Part shown: one piece after another, positions 24,722 to 32,922 of the stretch
Layout: each line of letters opens with the position of its first letter
Numbering within the stretch: position 1 is the first letter of the stretch
Origin: Bacteroidales bacterium
Lineage (GTDB): Bacteria > Bacteroidota > Bacteroidia > Bacteroidales > CAIWKO01
Length of the DNA: 41,690 nt
Assembly (NCBI GenBank): GCA_018004645.1
Contig: JAGNBV010000017.1
Span: forward strand, 1 to 41,690
Direction of reading: 5' to 3'
Notes under the pieces: model-generated
What the model was told of the DNA's origin: nothing
The model's database searches: none
What the model saw: only the letters and a program-made list of their open reading frames with translations
Translations under genes and position numbers: made by a program

Positions 24722-25438
24722 ATGAAAAACAAAATGAAGATATTCGGCCAAACATTAAAAATCAACATGTCTTGGGTTATGAAAAGCGTTTTGATTGGTT
24801 GTTTTATTATTTTCACCGTATTTAGCCGGGAATCAGCAAATGCCCAAATAACGCATATTATGTTCGACGTTAATGTAACCTCGTTACCCACTGTAACAAC
24901 AGGAGCAGTTACAAATATAACAGGCGGTGAAGCAACCGGCGGAGGCAATATTGTTTCTTCCGGCGGAGAATCTGTTACAATACGGGGGGTGTGCTGGAGT
25001 ACGGCTCCAAATCCGACTATCGCCGACAGCCATACCCTCGATGGTAATGGGACAGGTTCTTTTTCCAGCAATCTTACATCGTTGTCACCCAACACTACTT
25101 ATTACATACGTGCTTATGCTACAAATTGCGTAGGTACAGGATATGGAAATCAAACCACCTTTAAAACGCAAACCATTACTGAAATAAATGAAAATAAAAC
25201 CTGGTATAATAGCGTAAAAGTTTATCCAAATCCTGTTTCAGATGAATTGATCATCGAAACTAATGGTGATGAAAGTATCATCAATGTTGAGATTTTAAAC
25301 TCATTTGGAGCAATAATTTTTAAAGGCGACTTATTTCAAACAACCGCTATCAAAACAGATGGTTTTGCCTCCGGCGTATATATGCTAAAACTAAGCGATG
25401 GAAAATCGCTTGAAGTTAGAAAGATTATCAAAGAGTAA
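24722..25438 (+). CDS. T9SS-sorted surface protein with one fibronectin-III-like domain
   Basis: The reading from 24722 gives 238 residues. An internal ATG at 24779 would give the more usual signal peptide MKSVLIGCFIIFTVFSRESA and is a credible alternative start. Residues about 58-150 form a Bacteroidota fibronectin-III-like module (VTNITGGEATGGGNIVSSGG, IRGVCWSTAPNPTI, TTYYIRAYATNCVGTGYGN). Residues about 165-238 are a type A T9SS sorting domain (VKVYPNPVSDELII through SGVYMLKLSDG, ending KIIKE). It has no enzyme motif and is probably an adhesin-like or structural surface protein. It ends 8 bases before the stop of the convergent lipoprotein gene. Confidence 0.88.
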   Translation: MKNKMKIFGQTLKINMSWVMKSVLIGCFIIFTVFSRESANAQITHIMFDVNVTSLPTVTTGAVTNITGGEATGGGNIVSSGGESVTIRGVCWSTAPNPTIADSHTLDGNGTGSFSSNLTSLSPNTTYYIRAYATNCVGTGYGNQTTFKTQTITEINENKTWYNSVKVYPNPVSDELIIETNGDESIINVEILNSFGAIIFKGDLFQTTAIKTDGFASGVYMLKLSDGKSLEVRKIIKE

Positions 25439-25446
25439 AACGCAAG

Positions 25447-26613
25447 CTACTTTATCAGATACGACTTGTTGTTGACCACATCCATCACGGCTTTTTGCAG
25501 AAATTCGTTGGCCATCAGTATCATATCAAAGTCGCTGGGGAAGGGCAGGGGTACGCTGCCCAGACGTTTCTGGGTTTCGGGCGATAATGCCCGCAGGTCG
25601 CCGTTGGCAATCAGATAGCCATTGCTGAATATGGAATTGGCGATGATGTTTTCGGAAGTCATCAGTTGTTTGCTGACATTGTTGTAAAAATCCACCTTGC
25701 CCGAGAGTATGGCTTCTTTGTTTTGTGCTATCTCCTTCACATGACATTCAGTCCTCACATATTTAGGCACCTTAATATCGTTGCCTAAGCTGTCTTTCAT
25801 CACATTGCCGCGGTTGTCGAGCTGGTAGGTCCAGCCGTCCTGTATGGTTTTGGCTTCGGTCCATATTTTTTCTTTTATGCGTTCGGGCGAGACATCAATC
25901 ATCTTCAGATTTACTACTATGGCGTAGTCGTATGCCAAGCCTTCCTGTTCACGGGTATCGTATTGCACCCATTTTTTGTTGAGGCCGGTAAGCGATATCT
26001 TCAAAAATTCATACTCGAAATCCTTGGGCAAAATGGCGTTGCTGTTGTTTTGCATATACAGTATCACAAAGGTGGTGCCTTTAATCTCGGCCTGCCTGAT
26101 AAGCTCGTCCACATCCTTGTAATCCGAATAATGTTTTTTGATTTTGGTAAACTCGCTGTATGCCTGGCGTGCCGACATTTTGTCGTTGCTCTTAAGCAGC
26201 CTGTTGCCGAGTGCGTAGTAATAGTCACAAGCTTTTTTTTCGGCTTCTATTATATCCTGGTCATAGTCGTGATATTCAAATCCGATAGAGGCAAGAATGT
26301 GTTGCGGCAGGCTTTTGGCCATGTCCTGGCGGTTTTTTAGCGCATTGTAGTTTTGGAAGACTTCTTCCCAGATATCGGGTTGGCCGGTTTTGCGCAAATA
26401 ATCTATCCTGTCGAGGTTTTGCCTTCTGGCTTGTTTATAGGCCTGGGTAAGCACCGCCAACTGTTTTACATTGTCGGGATTTTTACGCAGTTTGGCGATG
26501 GCTTTTTTTGTAGCCATATCAAAATTGCCTTTTTCAAGGTATTGTTTTGAAGAGGTGCATCCTGCGGCTAGGAGAACGACGCTTATCAGGAAAAAAACAA
26601 CTTTTGTTTTCAT
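25447..26613 (-). CDS. Lipoprotein with TPR-like helical region, unknown function
   Basis: I place the start at the ATG at 26613 (388 residues); this puts a lipobox LLAAGC with Cys19 directly after a 14-residue hydrophobic core, whereas the longer frame to 26667 does not. Residues about 20-190 are helical with TPR-like spacing (YLEKGNFDMATKKAIAKLRKNP; YYALGNRLLKSNDKMSARQAY). Residues about 195-388 are mixed alpha/beta (IVVNLKMIDVSPERIKEKIW; HVKEIAQNKEAILSGKVDFYN). No enzymatic motif is seen. It is probably attached to the periplasmic face of a membrane. A decayed copy of its 3' end lies about 2.25 kb to the left in the same orientation. Confidence 0.85.
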   Translation of the reverse strand: MKTKVVFFLISVVLLAAGCTSSKQYLEKGNFDMATKKAIAKLRKNPDNVKQLAVLTQAYKQARRQNLDRIDYLRKTGQPDIWEEVFQNYNALKNRQDMAKSLPQHILASIGFEYHDYDQDIIEAEKKACDYYYALGNRLLKSNDKMSARQAYSEFTKIKKHYSDYKDVDELIRQAEIKGTTFVILYMQNNSNAILPKDFEYEFLKISLTGLNKKWVQYDTREQEGLAYDYAIVVNLKMIDVSPERIKEKIWTEAKTIQDGWTYQLDNRGNVMKDSLGNDIKVPKYVRTECHVKEIAQNKEAILSGKVDFYNNVSKQLMTSENIIANSIFSNGYLIANGDLRALSPETQKRLGSVPLPFPSDFDMILMANEFLQKAVMDVVNNKSYLIK

Positions 26614-26759
26614 ACCGGTTCTTTTTTTAAAAAATACAAAATTTAAGCCAAAAATCAGCTCGACCAAAGATAGGATAATTCTTGTATTTTATGCACCTGC
26701 TTATACGGTTATGCTCGCTTTCGGAGAGAAATAAATTGCAATGTCAATATCAGGAATTG

Positions 26760-26791
26760 TTGTACTTTTACTTTTTTTTATGCTAATTTTG
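26760..26791 (+). promoter_or_regulatory. Possible rfbA promoter
   Basis: TTG (26760-26762) and TAATTTTG (26784-26791) fit the Bacteroidota consensus except for a 21-base spacer instead of 19. The start codon is 29 bases downstream. Confidence 0.4.
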
Positions 26792-26820
26792 AAACATAAT
26801 CGTAATAAAAAAGCCAAAAG

Positions 26821-27693
26821 ATGAAAGGTATAATCCTTGCCGGAGGTTCCGGCACCCGGCTGTATCCGTTGACCATTGCCGTGAGCAAGCAGATGATGCC
26901 TGTTTATGATAAGCCCATGATTTATTACCCGTTGAGTGTGCTGATGATGGCGGGAATTTCGGAGGTGCTGATAATTTCTACGCCTTACGACCTGCCGAAT
27001 TTTCAAAAACTTTTAGGCGACGGCAGCGAACTGGGATGCAAATTTAGCTATGCTCCCCAGGAAATCCCCAATGGACTGGCACAGGCTTTTGTTATTGGAG
27101 AAAAGTTTATTGGCAACGACAAGGTGGCGCTGGTACTTGGCGATAATATTTTTTATGGCACCGGCCTGCCAAAGCTTTTGCAGGAAAACAACGACCCTGA
27201 TGGCGGTGTGGTGTTTGCCTATCATGTTTCTGATCCGGAGCGTTACGGTGTGGTGGAATTTGATGAAAAACTGCAGGCAATATCCATCGAAGAGAAGCCG
27301 CAGGCGCCCAAGTCGAATTTTGCGGTTCCCGGCTTGTATCTTTACGATAACAGTGTCGTGGAGGTGGCAAAAAATATCAAACCCAGCAAACGGGGCGAAT
27401 ACGAAATTACCGACGTAAACAAATATTATCTGGAACAGAAAAAATTGAAAGTGGCCATACTTACCCGCGGAACTGCCTGGCTTGACACCGGGACTTTCTC
27501 GTCTTTGTTGCAGGCCTCGCAGTTTGTGGAGGTTATTGAAAACAGGCAGGGCCTGAAAATTGGCTGTATCGAAGAGATAGCCTATCGCATGGGCTTTATT
27601 GATGCTGAAAAACTGAGGTTTTTGGGCGAGAAATATATAAAATCCGGTTATGGAGAATATCTTTTAAAAATATTAGAACAAAAACAATTATGA
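26821..27693 (+). CDS. rfbA: Glucose-1-phosphate thymidylyltransferase
   Basis: At 290 residues the length is canonical for RfbA/RmlA, which makes dTDP-glucose from dTTP and glucose 1-phosphate, the first step to dTDP-L-rhamnose and other deoxysugars. The nucleotide-binding loop GGSGTR (8-13), [17 protein letters not shown], the [11 protein letters not shown] segment, [12 protein letters not shown] (metal-binding Asp), [20 protein letters not shown] and [10 protein letters not shown] are all present. The stop overlaps the start of the next gene (ATGA), so translation is probably coupled. rmlB, rmlC and rmlD are not in the window. Confidence 0.96.
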   Translation: MKGIILAGGSGTRLYPLTIAVSKQMMPVYDKPMIYYPLSVLMMAGISEVLIISTPYDLPNFQKLLGDGSELGCKFSYAPQEIPNGLAQAFVIGEKFIGNDKVALVLGDNIFYGTGLPKLLQENNDPDGGVVFAYHVSDPERYGVVEFDEKLQAISIEEKPQAPKSNFAVPGLYLYDNSVVEVAKNIKPSKRGEYEITDVNKYYLEQKKLKVAILTRGTAWLDTGTFSSLLQASQFVEVIENRQGLKIGCIEEIAYRMGFIDAEKLRFLGEKYIKSGYGEYLLKILEQKQL

Positions 27694-28637
27694 GAACAAT
27701 ATTGATTACCGGCGGGGCAGGATTTATCGGAAGCTGTCTGGCCGAAAAAATGATCAGCGACCCCGAAAATTTTGTTGTTATTGTGGACGACCTCACAACG
27801 GGCGACGTGTCTAAACTGCCATCGGCTCAGCATAAAAACTGGCGTTTTATCAAATGCAATGTCAACGATTACCGTGATATTTCTGCCGTGATGCTGTCTT
27901 TTCCTTTCGATTATGTTTTTCATTATGCCGCCGTGGTTGGGGTACAGCGTACGCAGTTGTTTCCTGTGAAGGTTTTGAATGATATAAAAGGTATCTCCAA
28001 CATTTTAAATCTGAGTAAGAACTCTCATGTCAAACGGGTTTATTTTTCTTCTTCTTCGGAGGTTTACGGCGAGCCGGTAGAGTTGCCGCAAAACGAGCTG
28101 ACCACGCCTTTAAACTCGCGGGTACCTTATGCTGTGGTTAAAAACATCGGGGAAGCCTATCTGAAATCTTATCATAAAGAGTATGGCCTGGACTATACCA
28201 TTTTCAGGTTTTTCAATACCTATGGGCCCAAGCAAAGCCGTGATTTTGTAATGTCGCGCTTTATGGCGCTGGCGTTGAAAAATCAGAATATCACCATATA
28301 TGGCGACGGCAGCCAGTCGAGAACTTTTTGTTATATCAACGACAATGTGGATGCCTGCTATGCCAGTTTTGTAAATTCGGCTGTTAAAAATGTTACGGTC
28401 AACGATATTATCAACATTGGCAACGATAATGAAATTTCTATCCTTGACCTGGCAAATAAAATCATAAGTCTGACCAATTCCCAGTCGAAGATAGTTTATA
28501 AACCGCCTTTGGAAGAGGGTGATATGCACCGGCGTCTGCCCGATACCACCAAGATGCGAAAGTTGCTGGGCCGGCCAATGCTTTCTATTGATGAAGGAAT
28601 AAAAAAATTAATAGAAAATCCGCTTTTTCTTAAATAA
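27690..28637 (+). CDS. NAD-dependent sugar-nucleotide epimerase/dehydratase (extended SDR)
   Basis: The protein has 315 residues. The Rossmann motif GGAGFIG (8-14), HYAAVVGV near 79-85, active-site Ser residues in [12 protein letters not shown] (119-129) and the catalytic pair Tyr147-x3-Lys151 (YAVVK) define an extended short-chain dehydrogenase. [12 protein letters not shown] and [14 protein letters not shown] are typical of sugar-nucleotide substrates. The sequence resembles the UDP-glucuronate decarboxylase and UDP-glucose epimerase branch. It is translationally coupled to rfbA, so a dTDP-sugar substrate is attractive, but the exact reaction is not decidable. Confidence 0.9.
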   Translation: MRTILITGGAGFIGSCLAEKMISDPENFVVIVDDLTTGDVSKLPSAQHKNWRFIKCNVNDYRDISAVMLSFPFDYVFHYAAVVGVQRTQLFPVKVLNDIKGISNILNLSKNSHVKRVYFSSSSEVYGEPVELPQNELTTPLNSRVPYAVVKNIGEAYLKSYHKEYGLDYTIFRFFNTYGPKQSRDFVMSRFMALALKNQNITIYGDGSQSRTFCYINDNVDACYASFVNSAVKNVTVNDIINIGNDNEISILDLANKIISLTNSQSKIVYKPPLEEGDMHRRLPDTTKMRKLLGRPMLSIDEGIKKLIENPLFLK

Positions 28638-28653
28638 ATCCTGAGGCGGTGTA

Positions 28654-29217
28654 TTATACCGTCATGATGTCTTTTTCTTTTTGAGCCAGCAATTTGTCTG
28701 TTTTTATAATGAAATTGTCGGTCATTTCCTGTATGTCGTTCTGGGCTTTTTTCACCAAGTCTTCGGGCACACCTTCTTTTTCAAGTTTTTTTGCTGCATC
28801 ATTTGAATTTCTGCGGATGTTCCGGATGGAAACCTTGGCATTTTCCGCTTCGATGCGGGCTTTTTTAACGAGTTCTTTGCGGCGTTCTTCAGTAAGAGGT
28901 GGCACCACAATACGCAACACTTCCCCGTCATTTTTGGGGTTGAATCCAAGATTGGCGGCCATGATGGCTTTTTCTATCAGGGGCAGGGTGTTTTTGTCCC
29001 ATGGCTGAATAATAATTTGTTTAGGATCAGGGGTATTGATGTTGGATAGCTGCTCCAGGGGCGTCACGGCGCCGTAATATTCAATTTTTATCCCTTCGAG
29101 CATTTGTGTGCTGGCTTTTCCTGTACGGATTTTTTGAAATTCGCGTTCCAGGTGTACCAGTGCATTTTGCATACTTTCGTTGGTTTCTTCTATCAGAAAA
29201 TCTAATTCTTCAGACAT
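28654..29217 (-). CDS. frr: Ribosome recycling factor
   Basis: At 187 residues it has the standard RRF length. RRF releases 70S ribosomes from mRNA with EF-G after termination. Conserved stretches are HLEREFQKIRTGKAS, IKIEYYGAVTPLEQLSNI, IIQPWDKN, LPLIEKAI, GEVLRIVVPPLTEERRKELV and the C-terminal helix with RNSNDAAKKLEKEG. It lies 33 bases downstream of pyrH on the same strand; the pyrH-frr pair is the usual order in Bacteria. The 3' end is 16 bases from the end of the convergent SDR gene, with no clear terminator between them. Confidence 0.97.
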   Translation of the reverse strand: MSEELDFLIEETNESMQNALVHLEREFQKIRTGKASTQMLEGIKIEYYGAVTPLEQLSNINTPDPKQIIIQPWDKNTLPLIEKAIMAANLGFNPKNDGEVLRIVVPPLTEERRKELVKKARIEAENAKVSIRNIRRNSNDAAKKLEKEGVPEDLVKKAQNDIQEMTDNFIIKTDKLLAQKEKDIMTV

Positions 29218-29250
29218 ATTTGTTTTTTTTATTATTGACTGTTTTGAAAA

Positions 29251-29958
29251 TTAATTTGTTACCAGCGTGCCTATCGTTCCTCCTGTAACTATTTTTTGCA
29301 GGTTCCCTTCCTCGTTCATATTAAAAACCACTACGGGCATATTGTTATCTTTGCATAGGGTAAATGCCGTCATGTCCATGATTTTCAAATTTTTATCGTA
29401 GGCCTCGTCAAAGGTAAGGGTGTTAAATTTTTTCGCTTCGGGATTTTTTTCGGGGTCGTCGGTATAGATGCCATCAACGCGGGTACCTTTCAGAATGATG
29501 TCGGCCTTGATTTCCAATGCCCGCAGCACTGCGGCGGTATCTGTTGTAAAAAAGGGATTGCCGGTACCTCCCGAGATAATCACGATTTCTCCTTTTTCAA
29601 GATGCTGTATGGCTTTTCTTCCGCTGGTCAGTTCACATACGGGATTTACCTGTACACCCGAGAGTATTTTGCATTTTATGTCTTTGTTTTCCAGGGCTGC
29701 CTGAAGCGCCAGGCCGTTGATAACCGTAGCCAGCATGCCCATATAATCTCCCTGCACCCGTTCAATGCCAAAGGTGTTGCCTTTCAGGCCTCTGAAAATA
29801 TTGCCTCCGCCAATCACAATGGCGATCTGAATATGGAGGTCGTAGATTTTTTTTATTTCATTGGCATACAAGTCAATGCGATCGGAGTCAAACCCATATT
29901 CTTTATTGCCCATCAGGGCTTCACCACTCAGTTTCAGCAGAATTCTTTTATATTTCAT
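29251..29958 (-). CDS. pyrH: UMP kinase
   Basis: The 235-residue protein phosphorylates UMP to UDP and belongs to the amino-acid kinase family. Visible motifs are YKRILLKLSGEALMG (phosphate-binding Lys), IAIVIGGGNIFRG, MGMLATVINGLALQ, VIISGGTGNPFFTTDTAAVLRA and GTRVDGIYTDDPEKNP. A -7-like TATTTTTG lies about 20 bases upstream (complement of 29978-29985), overlapping the T-tract region of the tsf terminator. pyrH-frr is therefore probably transcribed separately from rpsB-tsf. Confidence 0.97.
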   Translation of the reverse strand: MKYKRILLKLSGEALMGNKEYGFDSDRIDLYANEIKKIYDLHIQIAIVIGGGNIFRGLKGNTFGIERVQGDYMGMLATVINGLALQAALENKDIKCKILSGVQVNPVCELTSGRKAIQHLEKGEIVIISGGTGNPFFTTDTAAVLRALEIKADIILKGTRVDGIYTDDPEKNPEAKKFNTLTFDEAYDKNLKIMDMTAFTLCKDNNMPVVVFNMNEEGNLQKIVTGGTIGTLVTN

Positions 29959-29984
29959 GAGAAAATTTTTATTAGGGCAAAAAT

Positions 29985-30021
29985 AAAAAAAAAGAGAGAA
30001 CCTGCGGCCTCTCTTTTTTTT
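29985..30021 (-). terminator. Intrinsic terminator between tsf and pyrH
   Basis: GAGAG (29994-29998) pairs with CTCTC (30009-30013) around a ten-base loop, extended by an A-run on the left and eight T on the right. On the minus strand this gives a hairpin followed by a U-tract shortly after the tsf stop. The A/T symmetry would allow function on both strands. Confidence 0.8.
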
Positions 30022-30038
30022 ATTTGTGTGATAAAAGA

Positions 30039-30875
30039 TTAGTTTTTCACTGAAACTCTTTTAAATTCAGTAATTTTCAAGTCTTTGTCACATTCGGAAA
30101 GGTATTGTCCCACGGTTTTTTTGCTGTCTTTAATAAATTCCTGGTTGACAAGGGTGTTGTCTTTAAAGAATTTATTGAGTTTTCCGATGGCGATTTTTTC
30201 GAGCATATCTTCAGGTTTTCCTTCGGCGCGGGCCTGTTCTTTTCCGATTTCTATTTCTCTGTCTATCGTTGTCTGATCCACGCTGTCCTTGTCAATAGCT
30301 ACAGGGCTCATAGCGGCAATCTGCATGGCGACATCTTTTCCGCACTGGTCAATGTCTTTACCTTCGGATTTGCTGAAGCCCAGCATAGAAGCTAATTTGT
30401 TGCCCATATGATTATATACGAACACTCTGGGAGCTTCGATAAACTGGTATTCATTGAGTCCGATTTTTTCGCCTGTTTTTCCCATATAGTCGCTCACATG
30501 TTCTGCTACGCTGCGGTTGTTGAGAGTCAGGTTTTTCAGTTCTTCCAACGATTTGGGTCTGTTAGTCAGGGTAAGGGAAGCTATGGCGTTGGCGAGGTCG
30601 ATAAATTCCTGGTTTTTGGCGACAAAGTCGGTTTCGCAGTTCAACATGGTGATGGTTCCAAACTTTTTGTCTTCGGTAGCCAGGGCTATAACCAGGCCTT
30701 CGGAAGTTTCGCGGTCGGCGCGTTTGTTGGCTACTTTTTGTCCTTTTTTGCGCAGGTAATCAATAGCTTTTTCGTAATCTCCGTCGCATTCTACCAGGGC
30801 GTGTTTACAATCCATCATGCCGGCGCCGGTCATTTGCCTTAATTTGTTTACTTCGGCTGCAGTTATATTTGCCAT
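30039..30875 (-). CDS. tsf: Translation elongation factor Ts
   Basis: The 278-residue protein exchanges GDP for GTP on EF-Tu. The N-terminal UBA-like part (AAEVNKLRQMTGAGMMDCKHAL, DYEKAIDYLRKKG) is followed by the core TDFVAKN motif (Asp/Phe pair that enters EF-Tu) and VAMQIAAMSPVAID. The QYLSECDKDLKITEFKRVSV C-terminus is typical. It lies 28 bases downstream of rpsB, the universal rpsB-tsf order, and is followed by a terminator. Confidence 0.97.
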   Translation of the reverse strand: MANITAAEVNKLRQMTGAGMMDCKHALVECDGDYEKAIDYLRKKGQKVANKRADRETSEGLVIALATEDKKFGTITMLNCETDFVAKNQEFIDLANAIASLTLTNRPKSLEELKNLTLNNRSVAEHVSDYMGKTGEKIGLNEYQFIEAPRVFVYNHMGNKLASMLGFSKSEGKDIDQCGKDVAMQIAAMSPVAIDKDSVDQTTIDREIEIGKEQARAEGKPEDMLEKIAIGKLNKFFKDNTLVNQEFIKDSKKTVGQYLSECDKDLKITEFKRVSVKN

Positions 30876-30903
30876 TTTAGTATTGGGATAATTAGGTTAA
30901 TGT

Positions 30904-31857
30904 TTATTTTTTAGTTATGGTTTTTTTGCCTGCGACAGGTTTTTTTACTGCAACAGGTTTGCGTGCTTTTTTATCTTCGTCTTCCTCGGTTTCTCCGGCG
31001 ATGTCAGTATCTTTGATTTTTGCTGACAGTTCTTTTTTTGCTGCAGCTTTTTTCAAAGATTTGGCTTCTTCTTCCTCTTCTTGTTCTTCAATTGATTTGA
31101 GGCTGGCTTTTTCGATCAGGATATCTTCGTTATCTTCTTCGTCTTCTCTGTCCTGAACATCTTTAGCTATTTTGCGTTCGGCAAGGCCTTCTTCGATAGC
31201 TTTCACCATGTGTCCAAGAATGATAGCTATAGATTTTGAAGCGTCATCGTTGGCGGGAATAGCGTAATCAACTTCGTTGGGATTGGAATTGGTATCCACA
31301 ATGGCGAAGGTGGGGATATTCAGTTTTTTGGCTTCGTTGACTGCGATTTTTTCTTTCAGGATGTCCACGATGAATAAGGCAGAAGGCAGGCGGGTAAGGT
31401 CGGCGATGCTACCTAAGTTCTTTTCGAGTTTGGCACGTTCGCGGATGATCTGCAGGCGTTCGCGTTTTGAGATTTTCACGAAAGTGTCATCGTTTTTCAT
31501 TTTGTCGATGGAGGCCATTTTCCTTACAGCTTTGCGGATGGTGGCAAAGTTGGTAAGCATACCGCCCGGCCAGCGTTCAGTTACGTAAGGCATATTCACG
31601 CTTCTCACGAGTTCGCCGACGATTTCTTTAGCTTGTTTTTTGGTGGCAACAAACAGGATTTTTTTGCCTGATTTGGCGATCTGTTTGAGAGCTAATGCGG
31701 CTTCATCGGCCTTGGCTACGGTTTTGTAAAGGTCGATAATGTGTATCCCGTTGCGTTCCATAAAAATGTATGGTGCCATGGCGGGATTCCATTTTCTTTT
31801 CAGATGTCCGAAATGTACTCCGGCATCGAGGAGGTCTTCAAATTTTAATTGATTCAT
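30904..31857 (-). CDS. rpsB: 30S ribosomal protein S2 with long charged C-terminal extension
   Basis: The protein has 317 residues, of which about 1-230 are the canonical S2 core (FEDLLDAGVHFGHLKRKWNP, RNGIHIIDLYKT, KKILFVATKKQAKEIV, ERWPGGMLTNFATI, LPSALFIVDILKE, PTFAIVDTNSNPNEVDYAIP). Residues about 235-317 are an extension first rich in Glu/Asp (QDREDEEDNEDI; EEQEEEEEAKS) and then in Lys with a repeated KKPVA. The extension is low complexity and probably disordered. A strong hairpin lies upstream in the 112-base gap to rpsI and may control the gene. Confidence 0.96.
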   Translation of the reverse strand: MNQLKFEDLLDAGVHFGHLKRKWNPAMAPYIFMERNGIHIIDLYKTVAKADEAALALKQIAKSGKKILFVATKKQAKEIVGELVRSVNMPYVTERWPGGMLTNFATIRKAVRKMASIDKMKNDDTFVKISKRERLQIIRERAKLEKNLGSIADLTRLPSALFIVDILKEKIAVNEAKKLNIPTFAIVDTNSNPNEVDYAIPANDDASKSIAIILGHMVKAIEEGLAERKIAKDVQDREDEEDNEDILIEKASLKSIEEQEEEEEAKSLKKAAAKKELSAKIKDTDIAGETEEDEDKKARKPVAVKKPVAGKKTITKK

Positions 31858-31906
31858 GAATTTTAATTTAGGTTATGTTTACTTTCTTGTTTACTTTTTT
31901 TAAGTC

Positions 31907-31946
31907 AATTGCCAAGTAGTATCGCAAAACGATAGTCTTGGCAATT
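31907..31946 (-). promoter_or_regulatory. Strong hairpin in the rpsB leader / rpsI-rpsB gap
   Basis: AATTGCCAAG (31907-31916) pairs perfectly with CTTGGCAATT (31937-31946). Inside it TATCG (31920-31924) pairs with CGATA (31930-31934) across a five-base loop, with a small asymmetric internal loop. In the direction of transcription it is followed by GACTTAAAAAAAG, an A-run rather than a U-run, so it does not look like an intrinsic terminator. It sits 49 bases before the rpsB start codon. An r-protein-binding leader or an RNA-processing site are the reasonable alternatives. Confidence 0.7.
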
Positions 31947-31969
31947 TAGATACTAAACAAAACGGAATG

Positions 31970-32356
31970 TTAACGTTTGCTGAACTGGAATCTTTTTCTT
32001 GCTTTTTTCTGTCCGGGTTTCTTACGTTCAACCATTCTCGGGTCTCTTCTGAGGAGCATTTTGGGTTTTAATACCGGGCGGTGTTCTGCGTCAATCTCGC
32101 ATAAAGCGCGTGAAATGGCCAGGGATAATGCTTCAGCTTGTCCGTTGAAGCCGCCGCCGTCGATATTGGCTTTTATATCATATTTTTCTGAAGAATTTGT
32201 CAGTTCCAAGGGCTGTTTTACCACATATTGCAATGTGGGTGTTGGAAAGTATTCTTTAAAATCTTTGCTGTTAACAACAATCTCGCCTTTACCTTCTTTT
32301 ACATAAATGCGGGCAACGGCTGTTTTTCTTCTTCCGATGGTGTGAATTACTTCCAT
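31970..32356 (-). CDS. rpsI: 30S ribosomal protein S9
   Basis: At 128 residues it has the usual bacterial length. TIGRRKTAVARIYVKEGKG at the N-terminus, GGGFNGQAEALSLAISRAL in the middle, and DPRMVERKKPGQKKARKRFQFSKR at the C-terminus, ending in the invariant Lys-Arg that reaches the P-site tRNA, are diagnostic. The gene starts 3 bases after the rplM stop. Confidence 0.98.
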   Translation of the reverse strand: MEVIHTIGRRKTAVARIYVKEGKGEIVVNSKDFKEYFPTPTLQYVVKQPLELTNSSEKYDIKANIDGGGFNGQAEALSLAISRALCEIDAEHRPVLKPKMLLRRDPRMVERKKPGQKKARKRFQFSKR

Positions 32357-32359
32357 AAA

Positions 32360-32815
32360 TTATTTAATGGTATTAATATTAATTTTATTCGGTTTTTGTG
32401 CTTCGTGCGGGTGTTCGGAGCCTGCATAAACAAAAAGGTGTTTGTACATATCGTCTCCCAGTTTGTTTTTTGGCAGCATGCCTCTGATAGCCAGTTCAAG
32501 AATTTTTTCCGGTTTTTTGGCAAGATATTGCCGGGGCGTGGTCAGACGCTGTCCGCCAGGGTATCCGGTATGTCTTACATACATCTTGTCGGTGAGTTTT
32601 TTGCCGGTAAACTGAACTTTTTCAGCATTGATGATTATTACATTATCTCCGCAGTTGAGGTTGGGAGTGTAATAAGTTTTGTTTTTGCCTCTGAGCAAAA
32701 TAGCCACTTTGCTTGCCAGTCTTCCTACAATTTCTTTTTCTGCATCAATAAGCAACCAGTCTTTTACAATGATTTCGTTGTTGGCAGAACGTGTTTTATA
32801 ACTAATAGTATCCAT
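32360..32815 (-). CDS. rplM: 50S ribosomal protein L13
   Basis: Two adjacent ATG codons exist (32818 and 32815); I use the second, giving MDTISYKTRSAN, the usual Bacteroidota N-terminus (151 residues). KDWLLIDAEKEIVGRLASKVA, LRGKNKTYYTPNLNCGDNVI, YVRHTGYPGGQR, AIRGMLPKNKLG and the HPHEAQKP tail identify L13. It is first in the rplM-rpsI unit and has a near-perfect promoter 52 bases upstream. Confidence 0.98.
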   Translation of the reverse strand: MDTISYKTRSANNEIIVKDWLLIDAEKEIVGRLASKVAILLRGKNKTYYTPNLNCGDNVIIINAEKVQFTGKKLTDKMYVRHTGYPGGQRLTTPRQYLAKKPEKILELAIRGMLPKNKLGDDMYKHLFVYAGSEHPHEAQKPNKININTIK

Positions 32816-32866
32816 CATTTATTTGAATTACAGTAACTAAACCTTGTTTCTCTCAAAATTGGGGTG

Positions 32867-32896
32867 CAAATGTACTAATTTTTTTTCAATTAGCAA
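32867..32896 (-). promoter_or_regulatory. Promoter of the rplM-rpsI ribosomal operon
   Basis: On the minus strand TTG (complement of 32894-32896) is followed after exactly 19 bases by TACATTTG (complement of 32867-32874), a perfect match to the Bacteroidota consensus TTG-N19-TAnnTTTG. The start codon of rplM lies 52 bases downstream. This is the clearest promoter in the window. Confidence 0.85.
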
Positions 32897-32922
32897 ATTT
32901 ACTAACATTTTTATGTTAATAT

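Noticed and set aside
28638..28653. Possible terminator between the SDR gene and frr
   Set aside because: Only a four-base-pair CGGT/ACCG stem, partly inside frr, and no proper U-tract.
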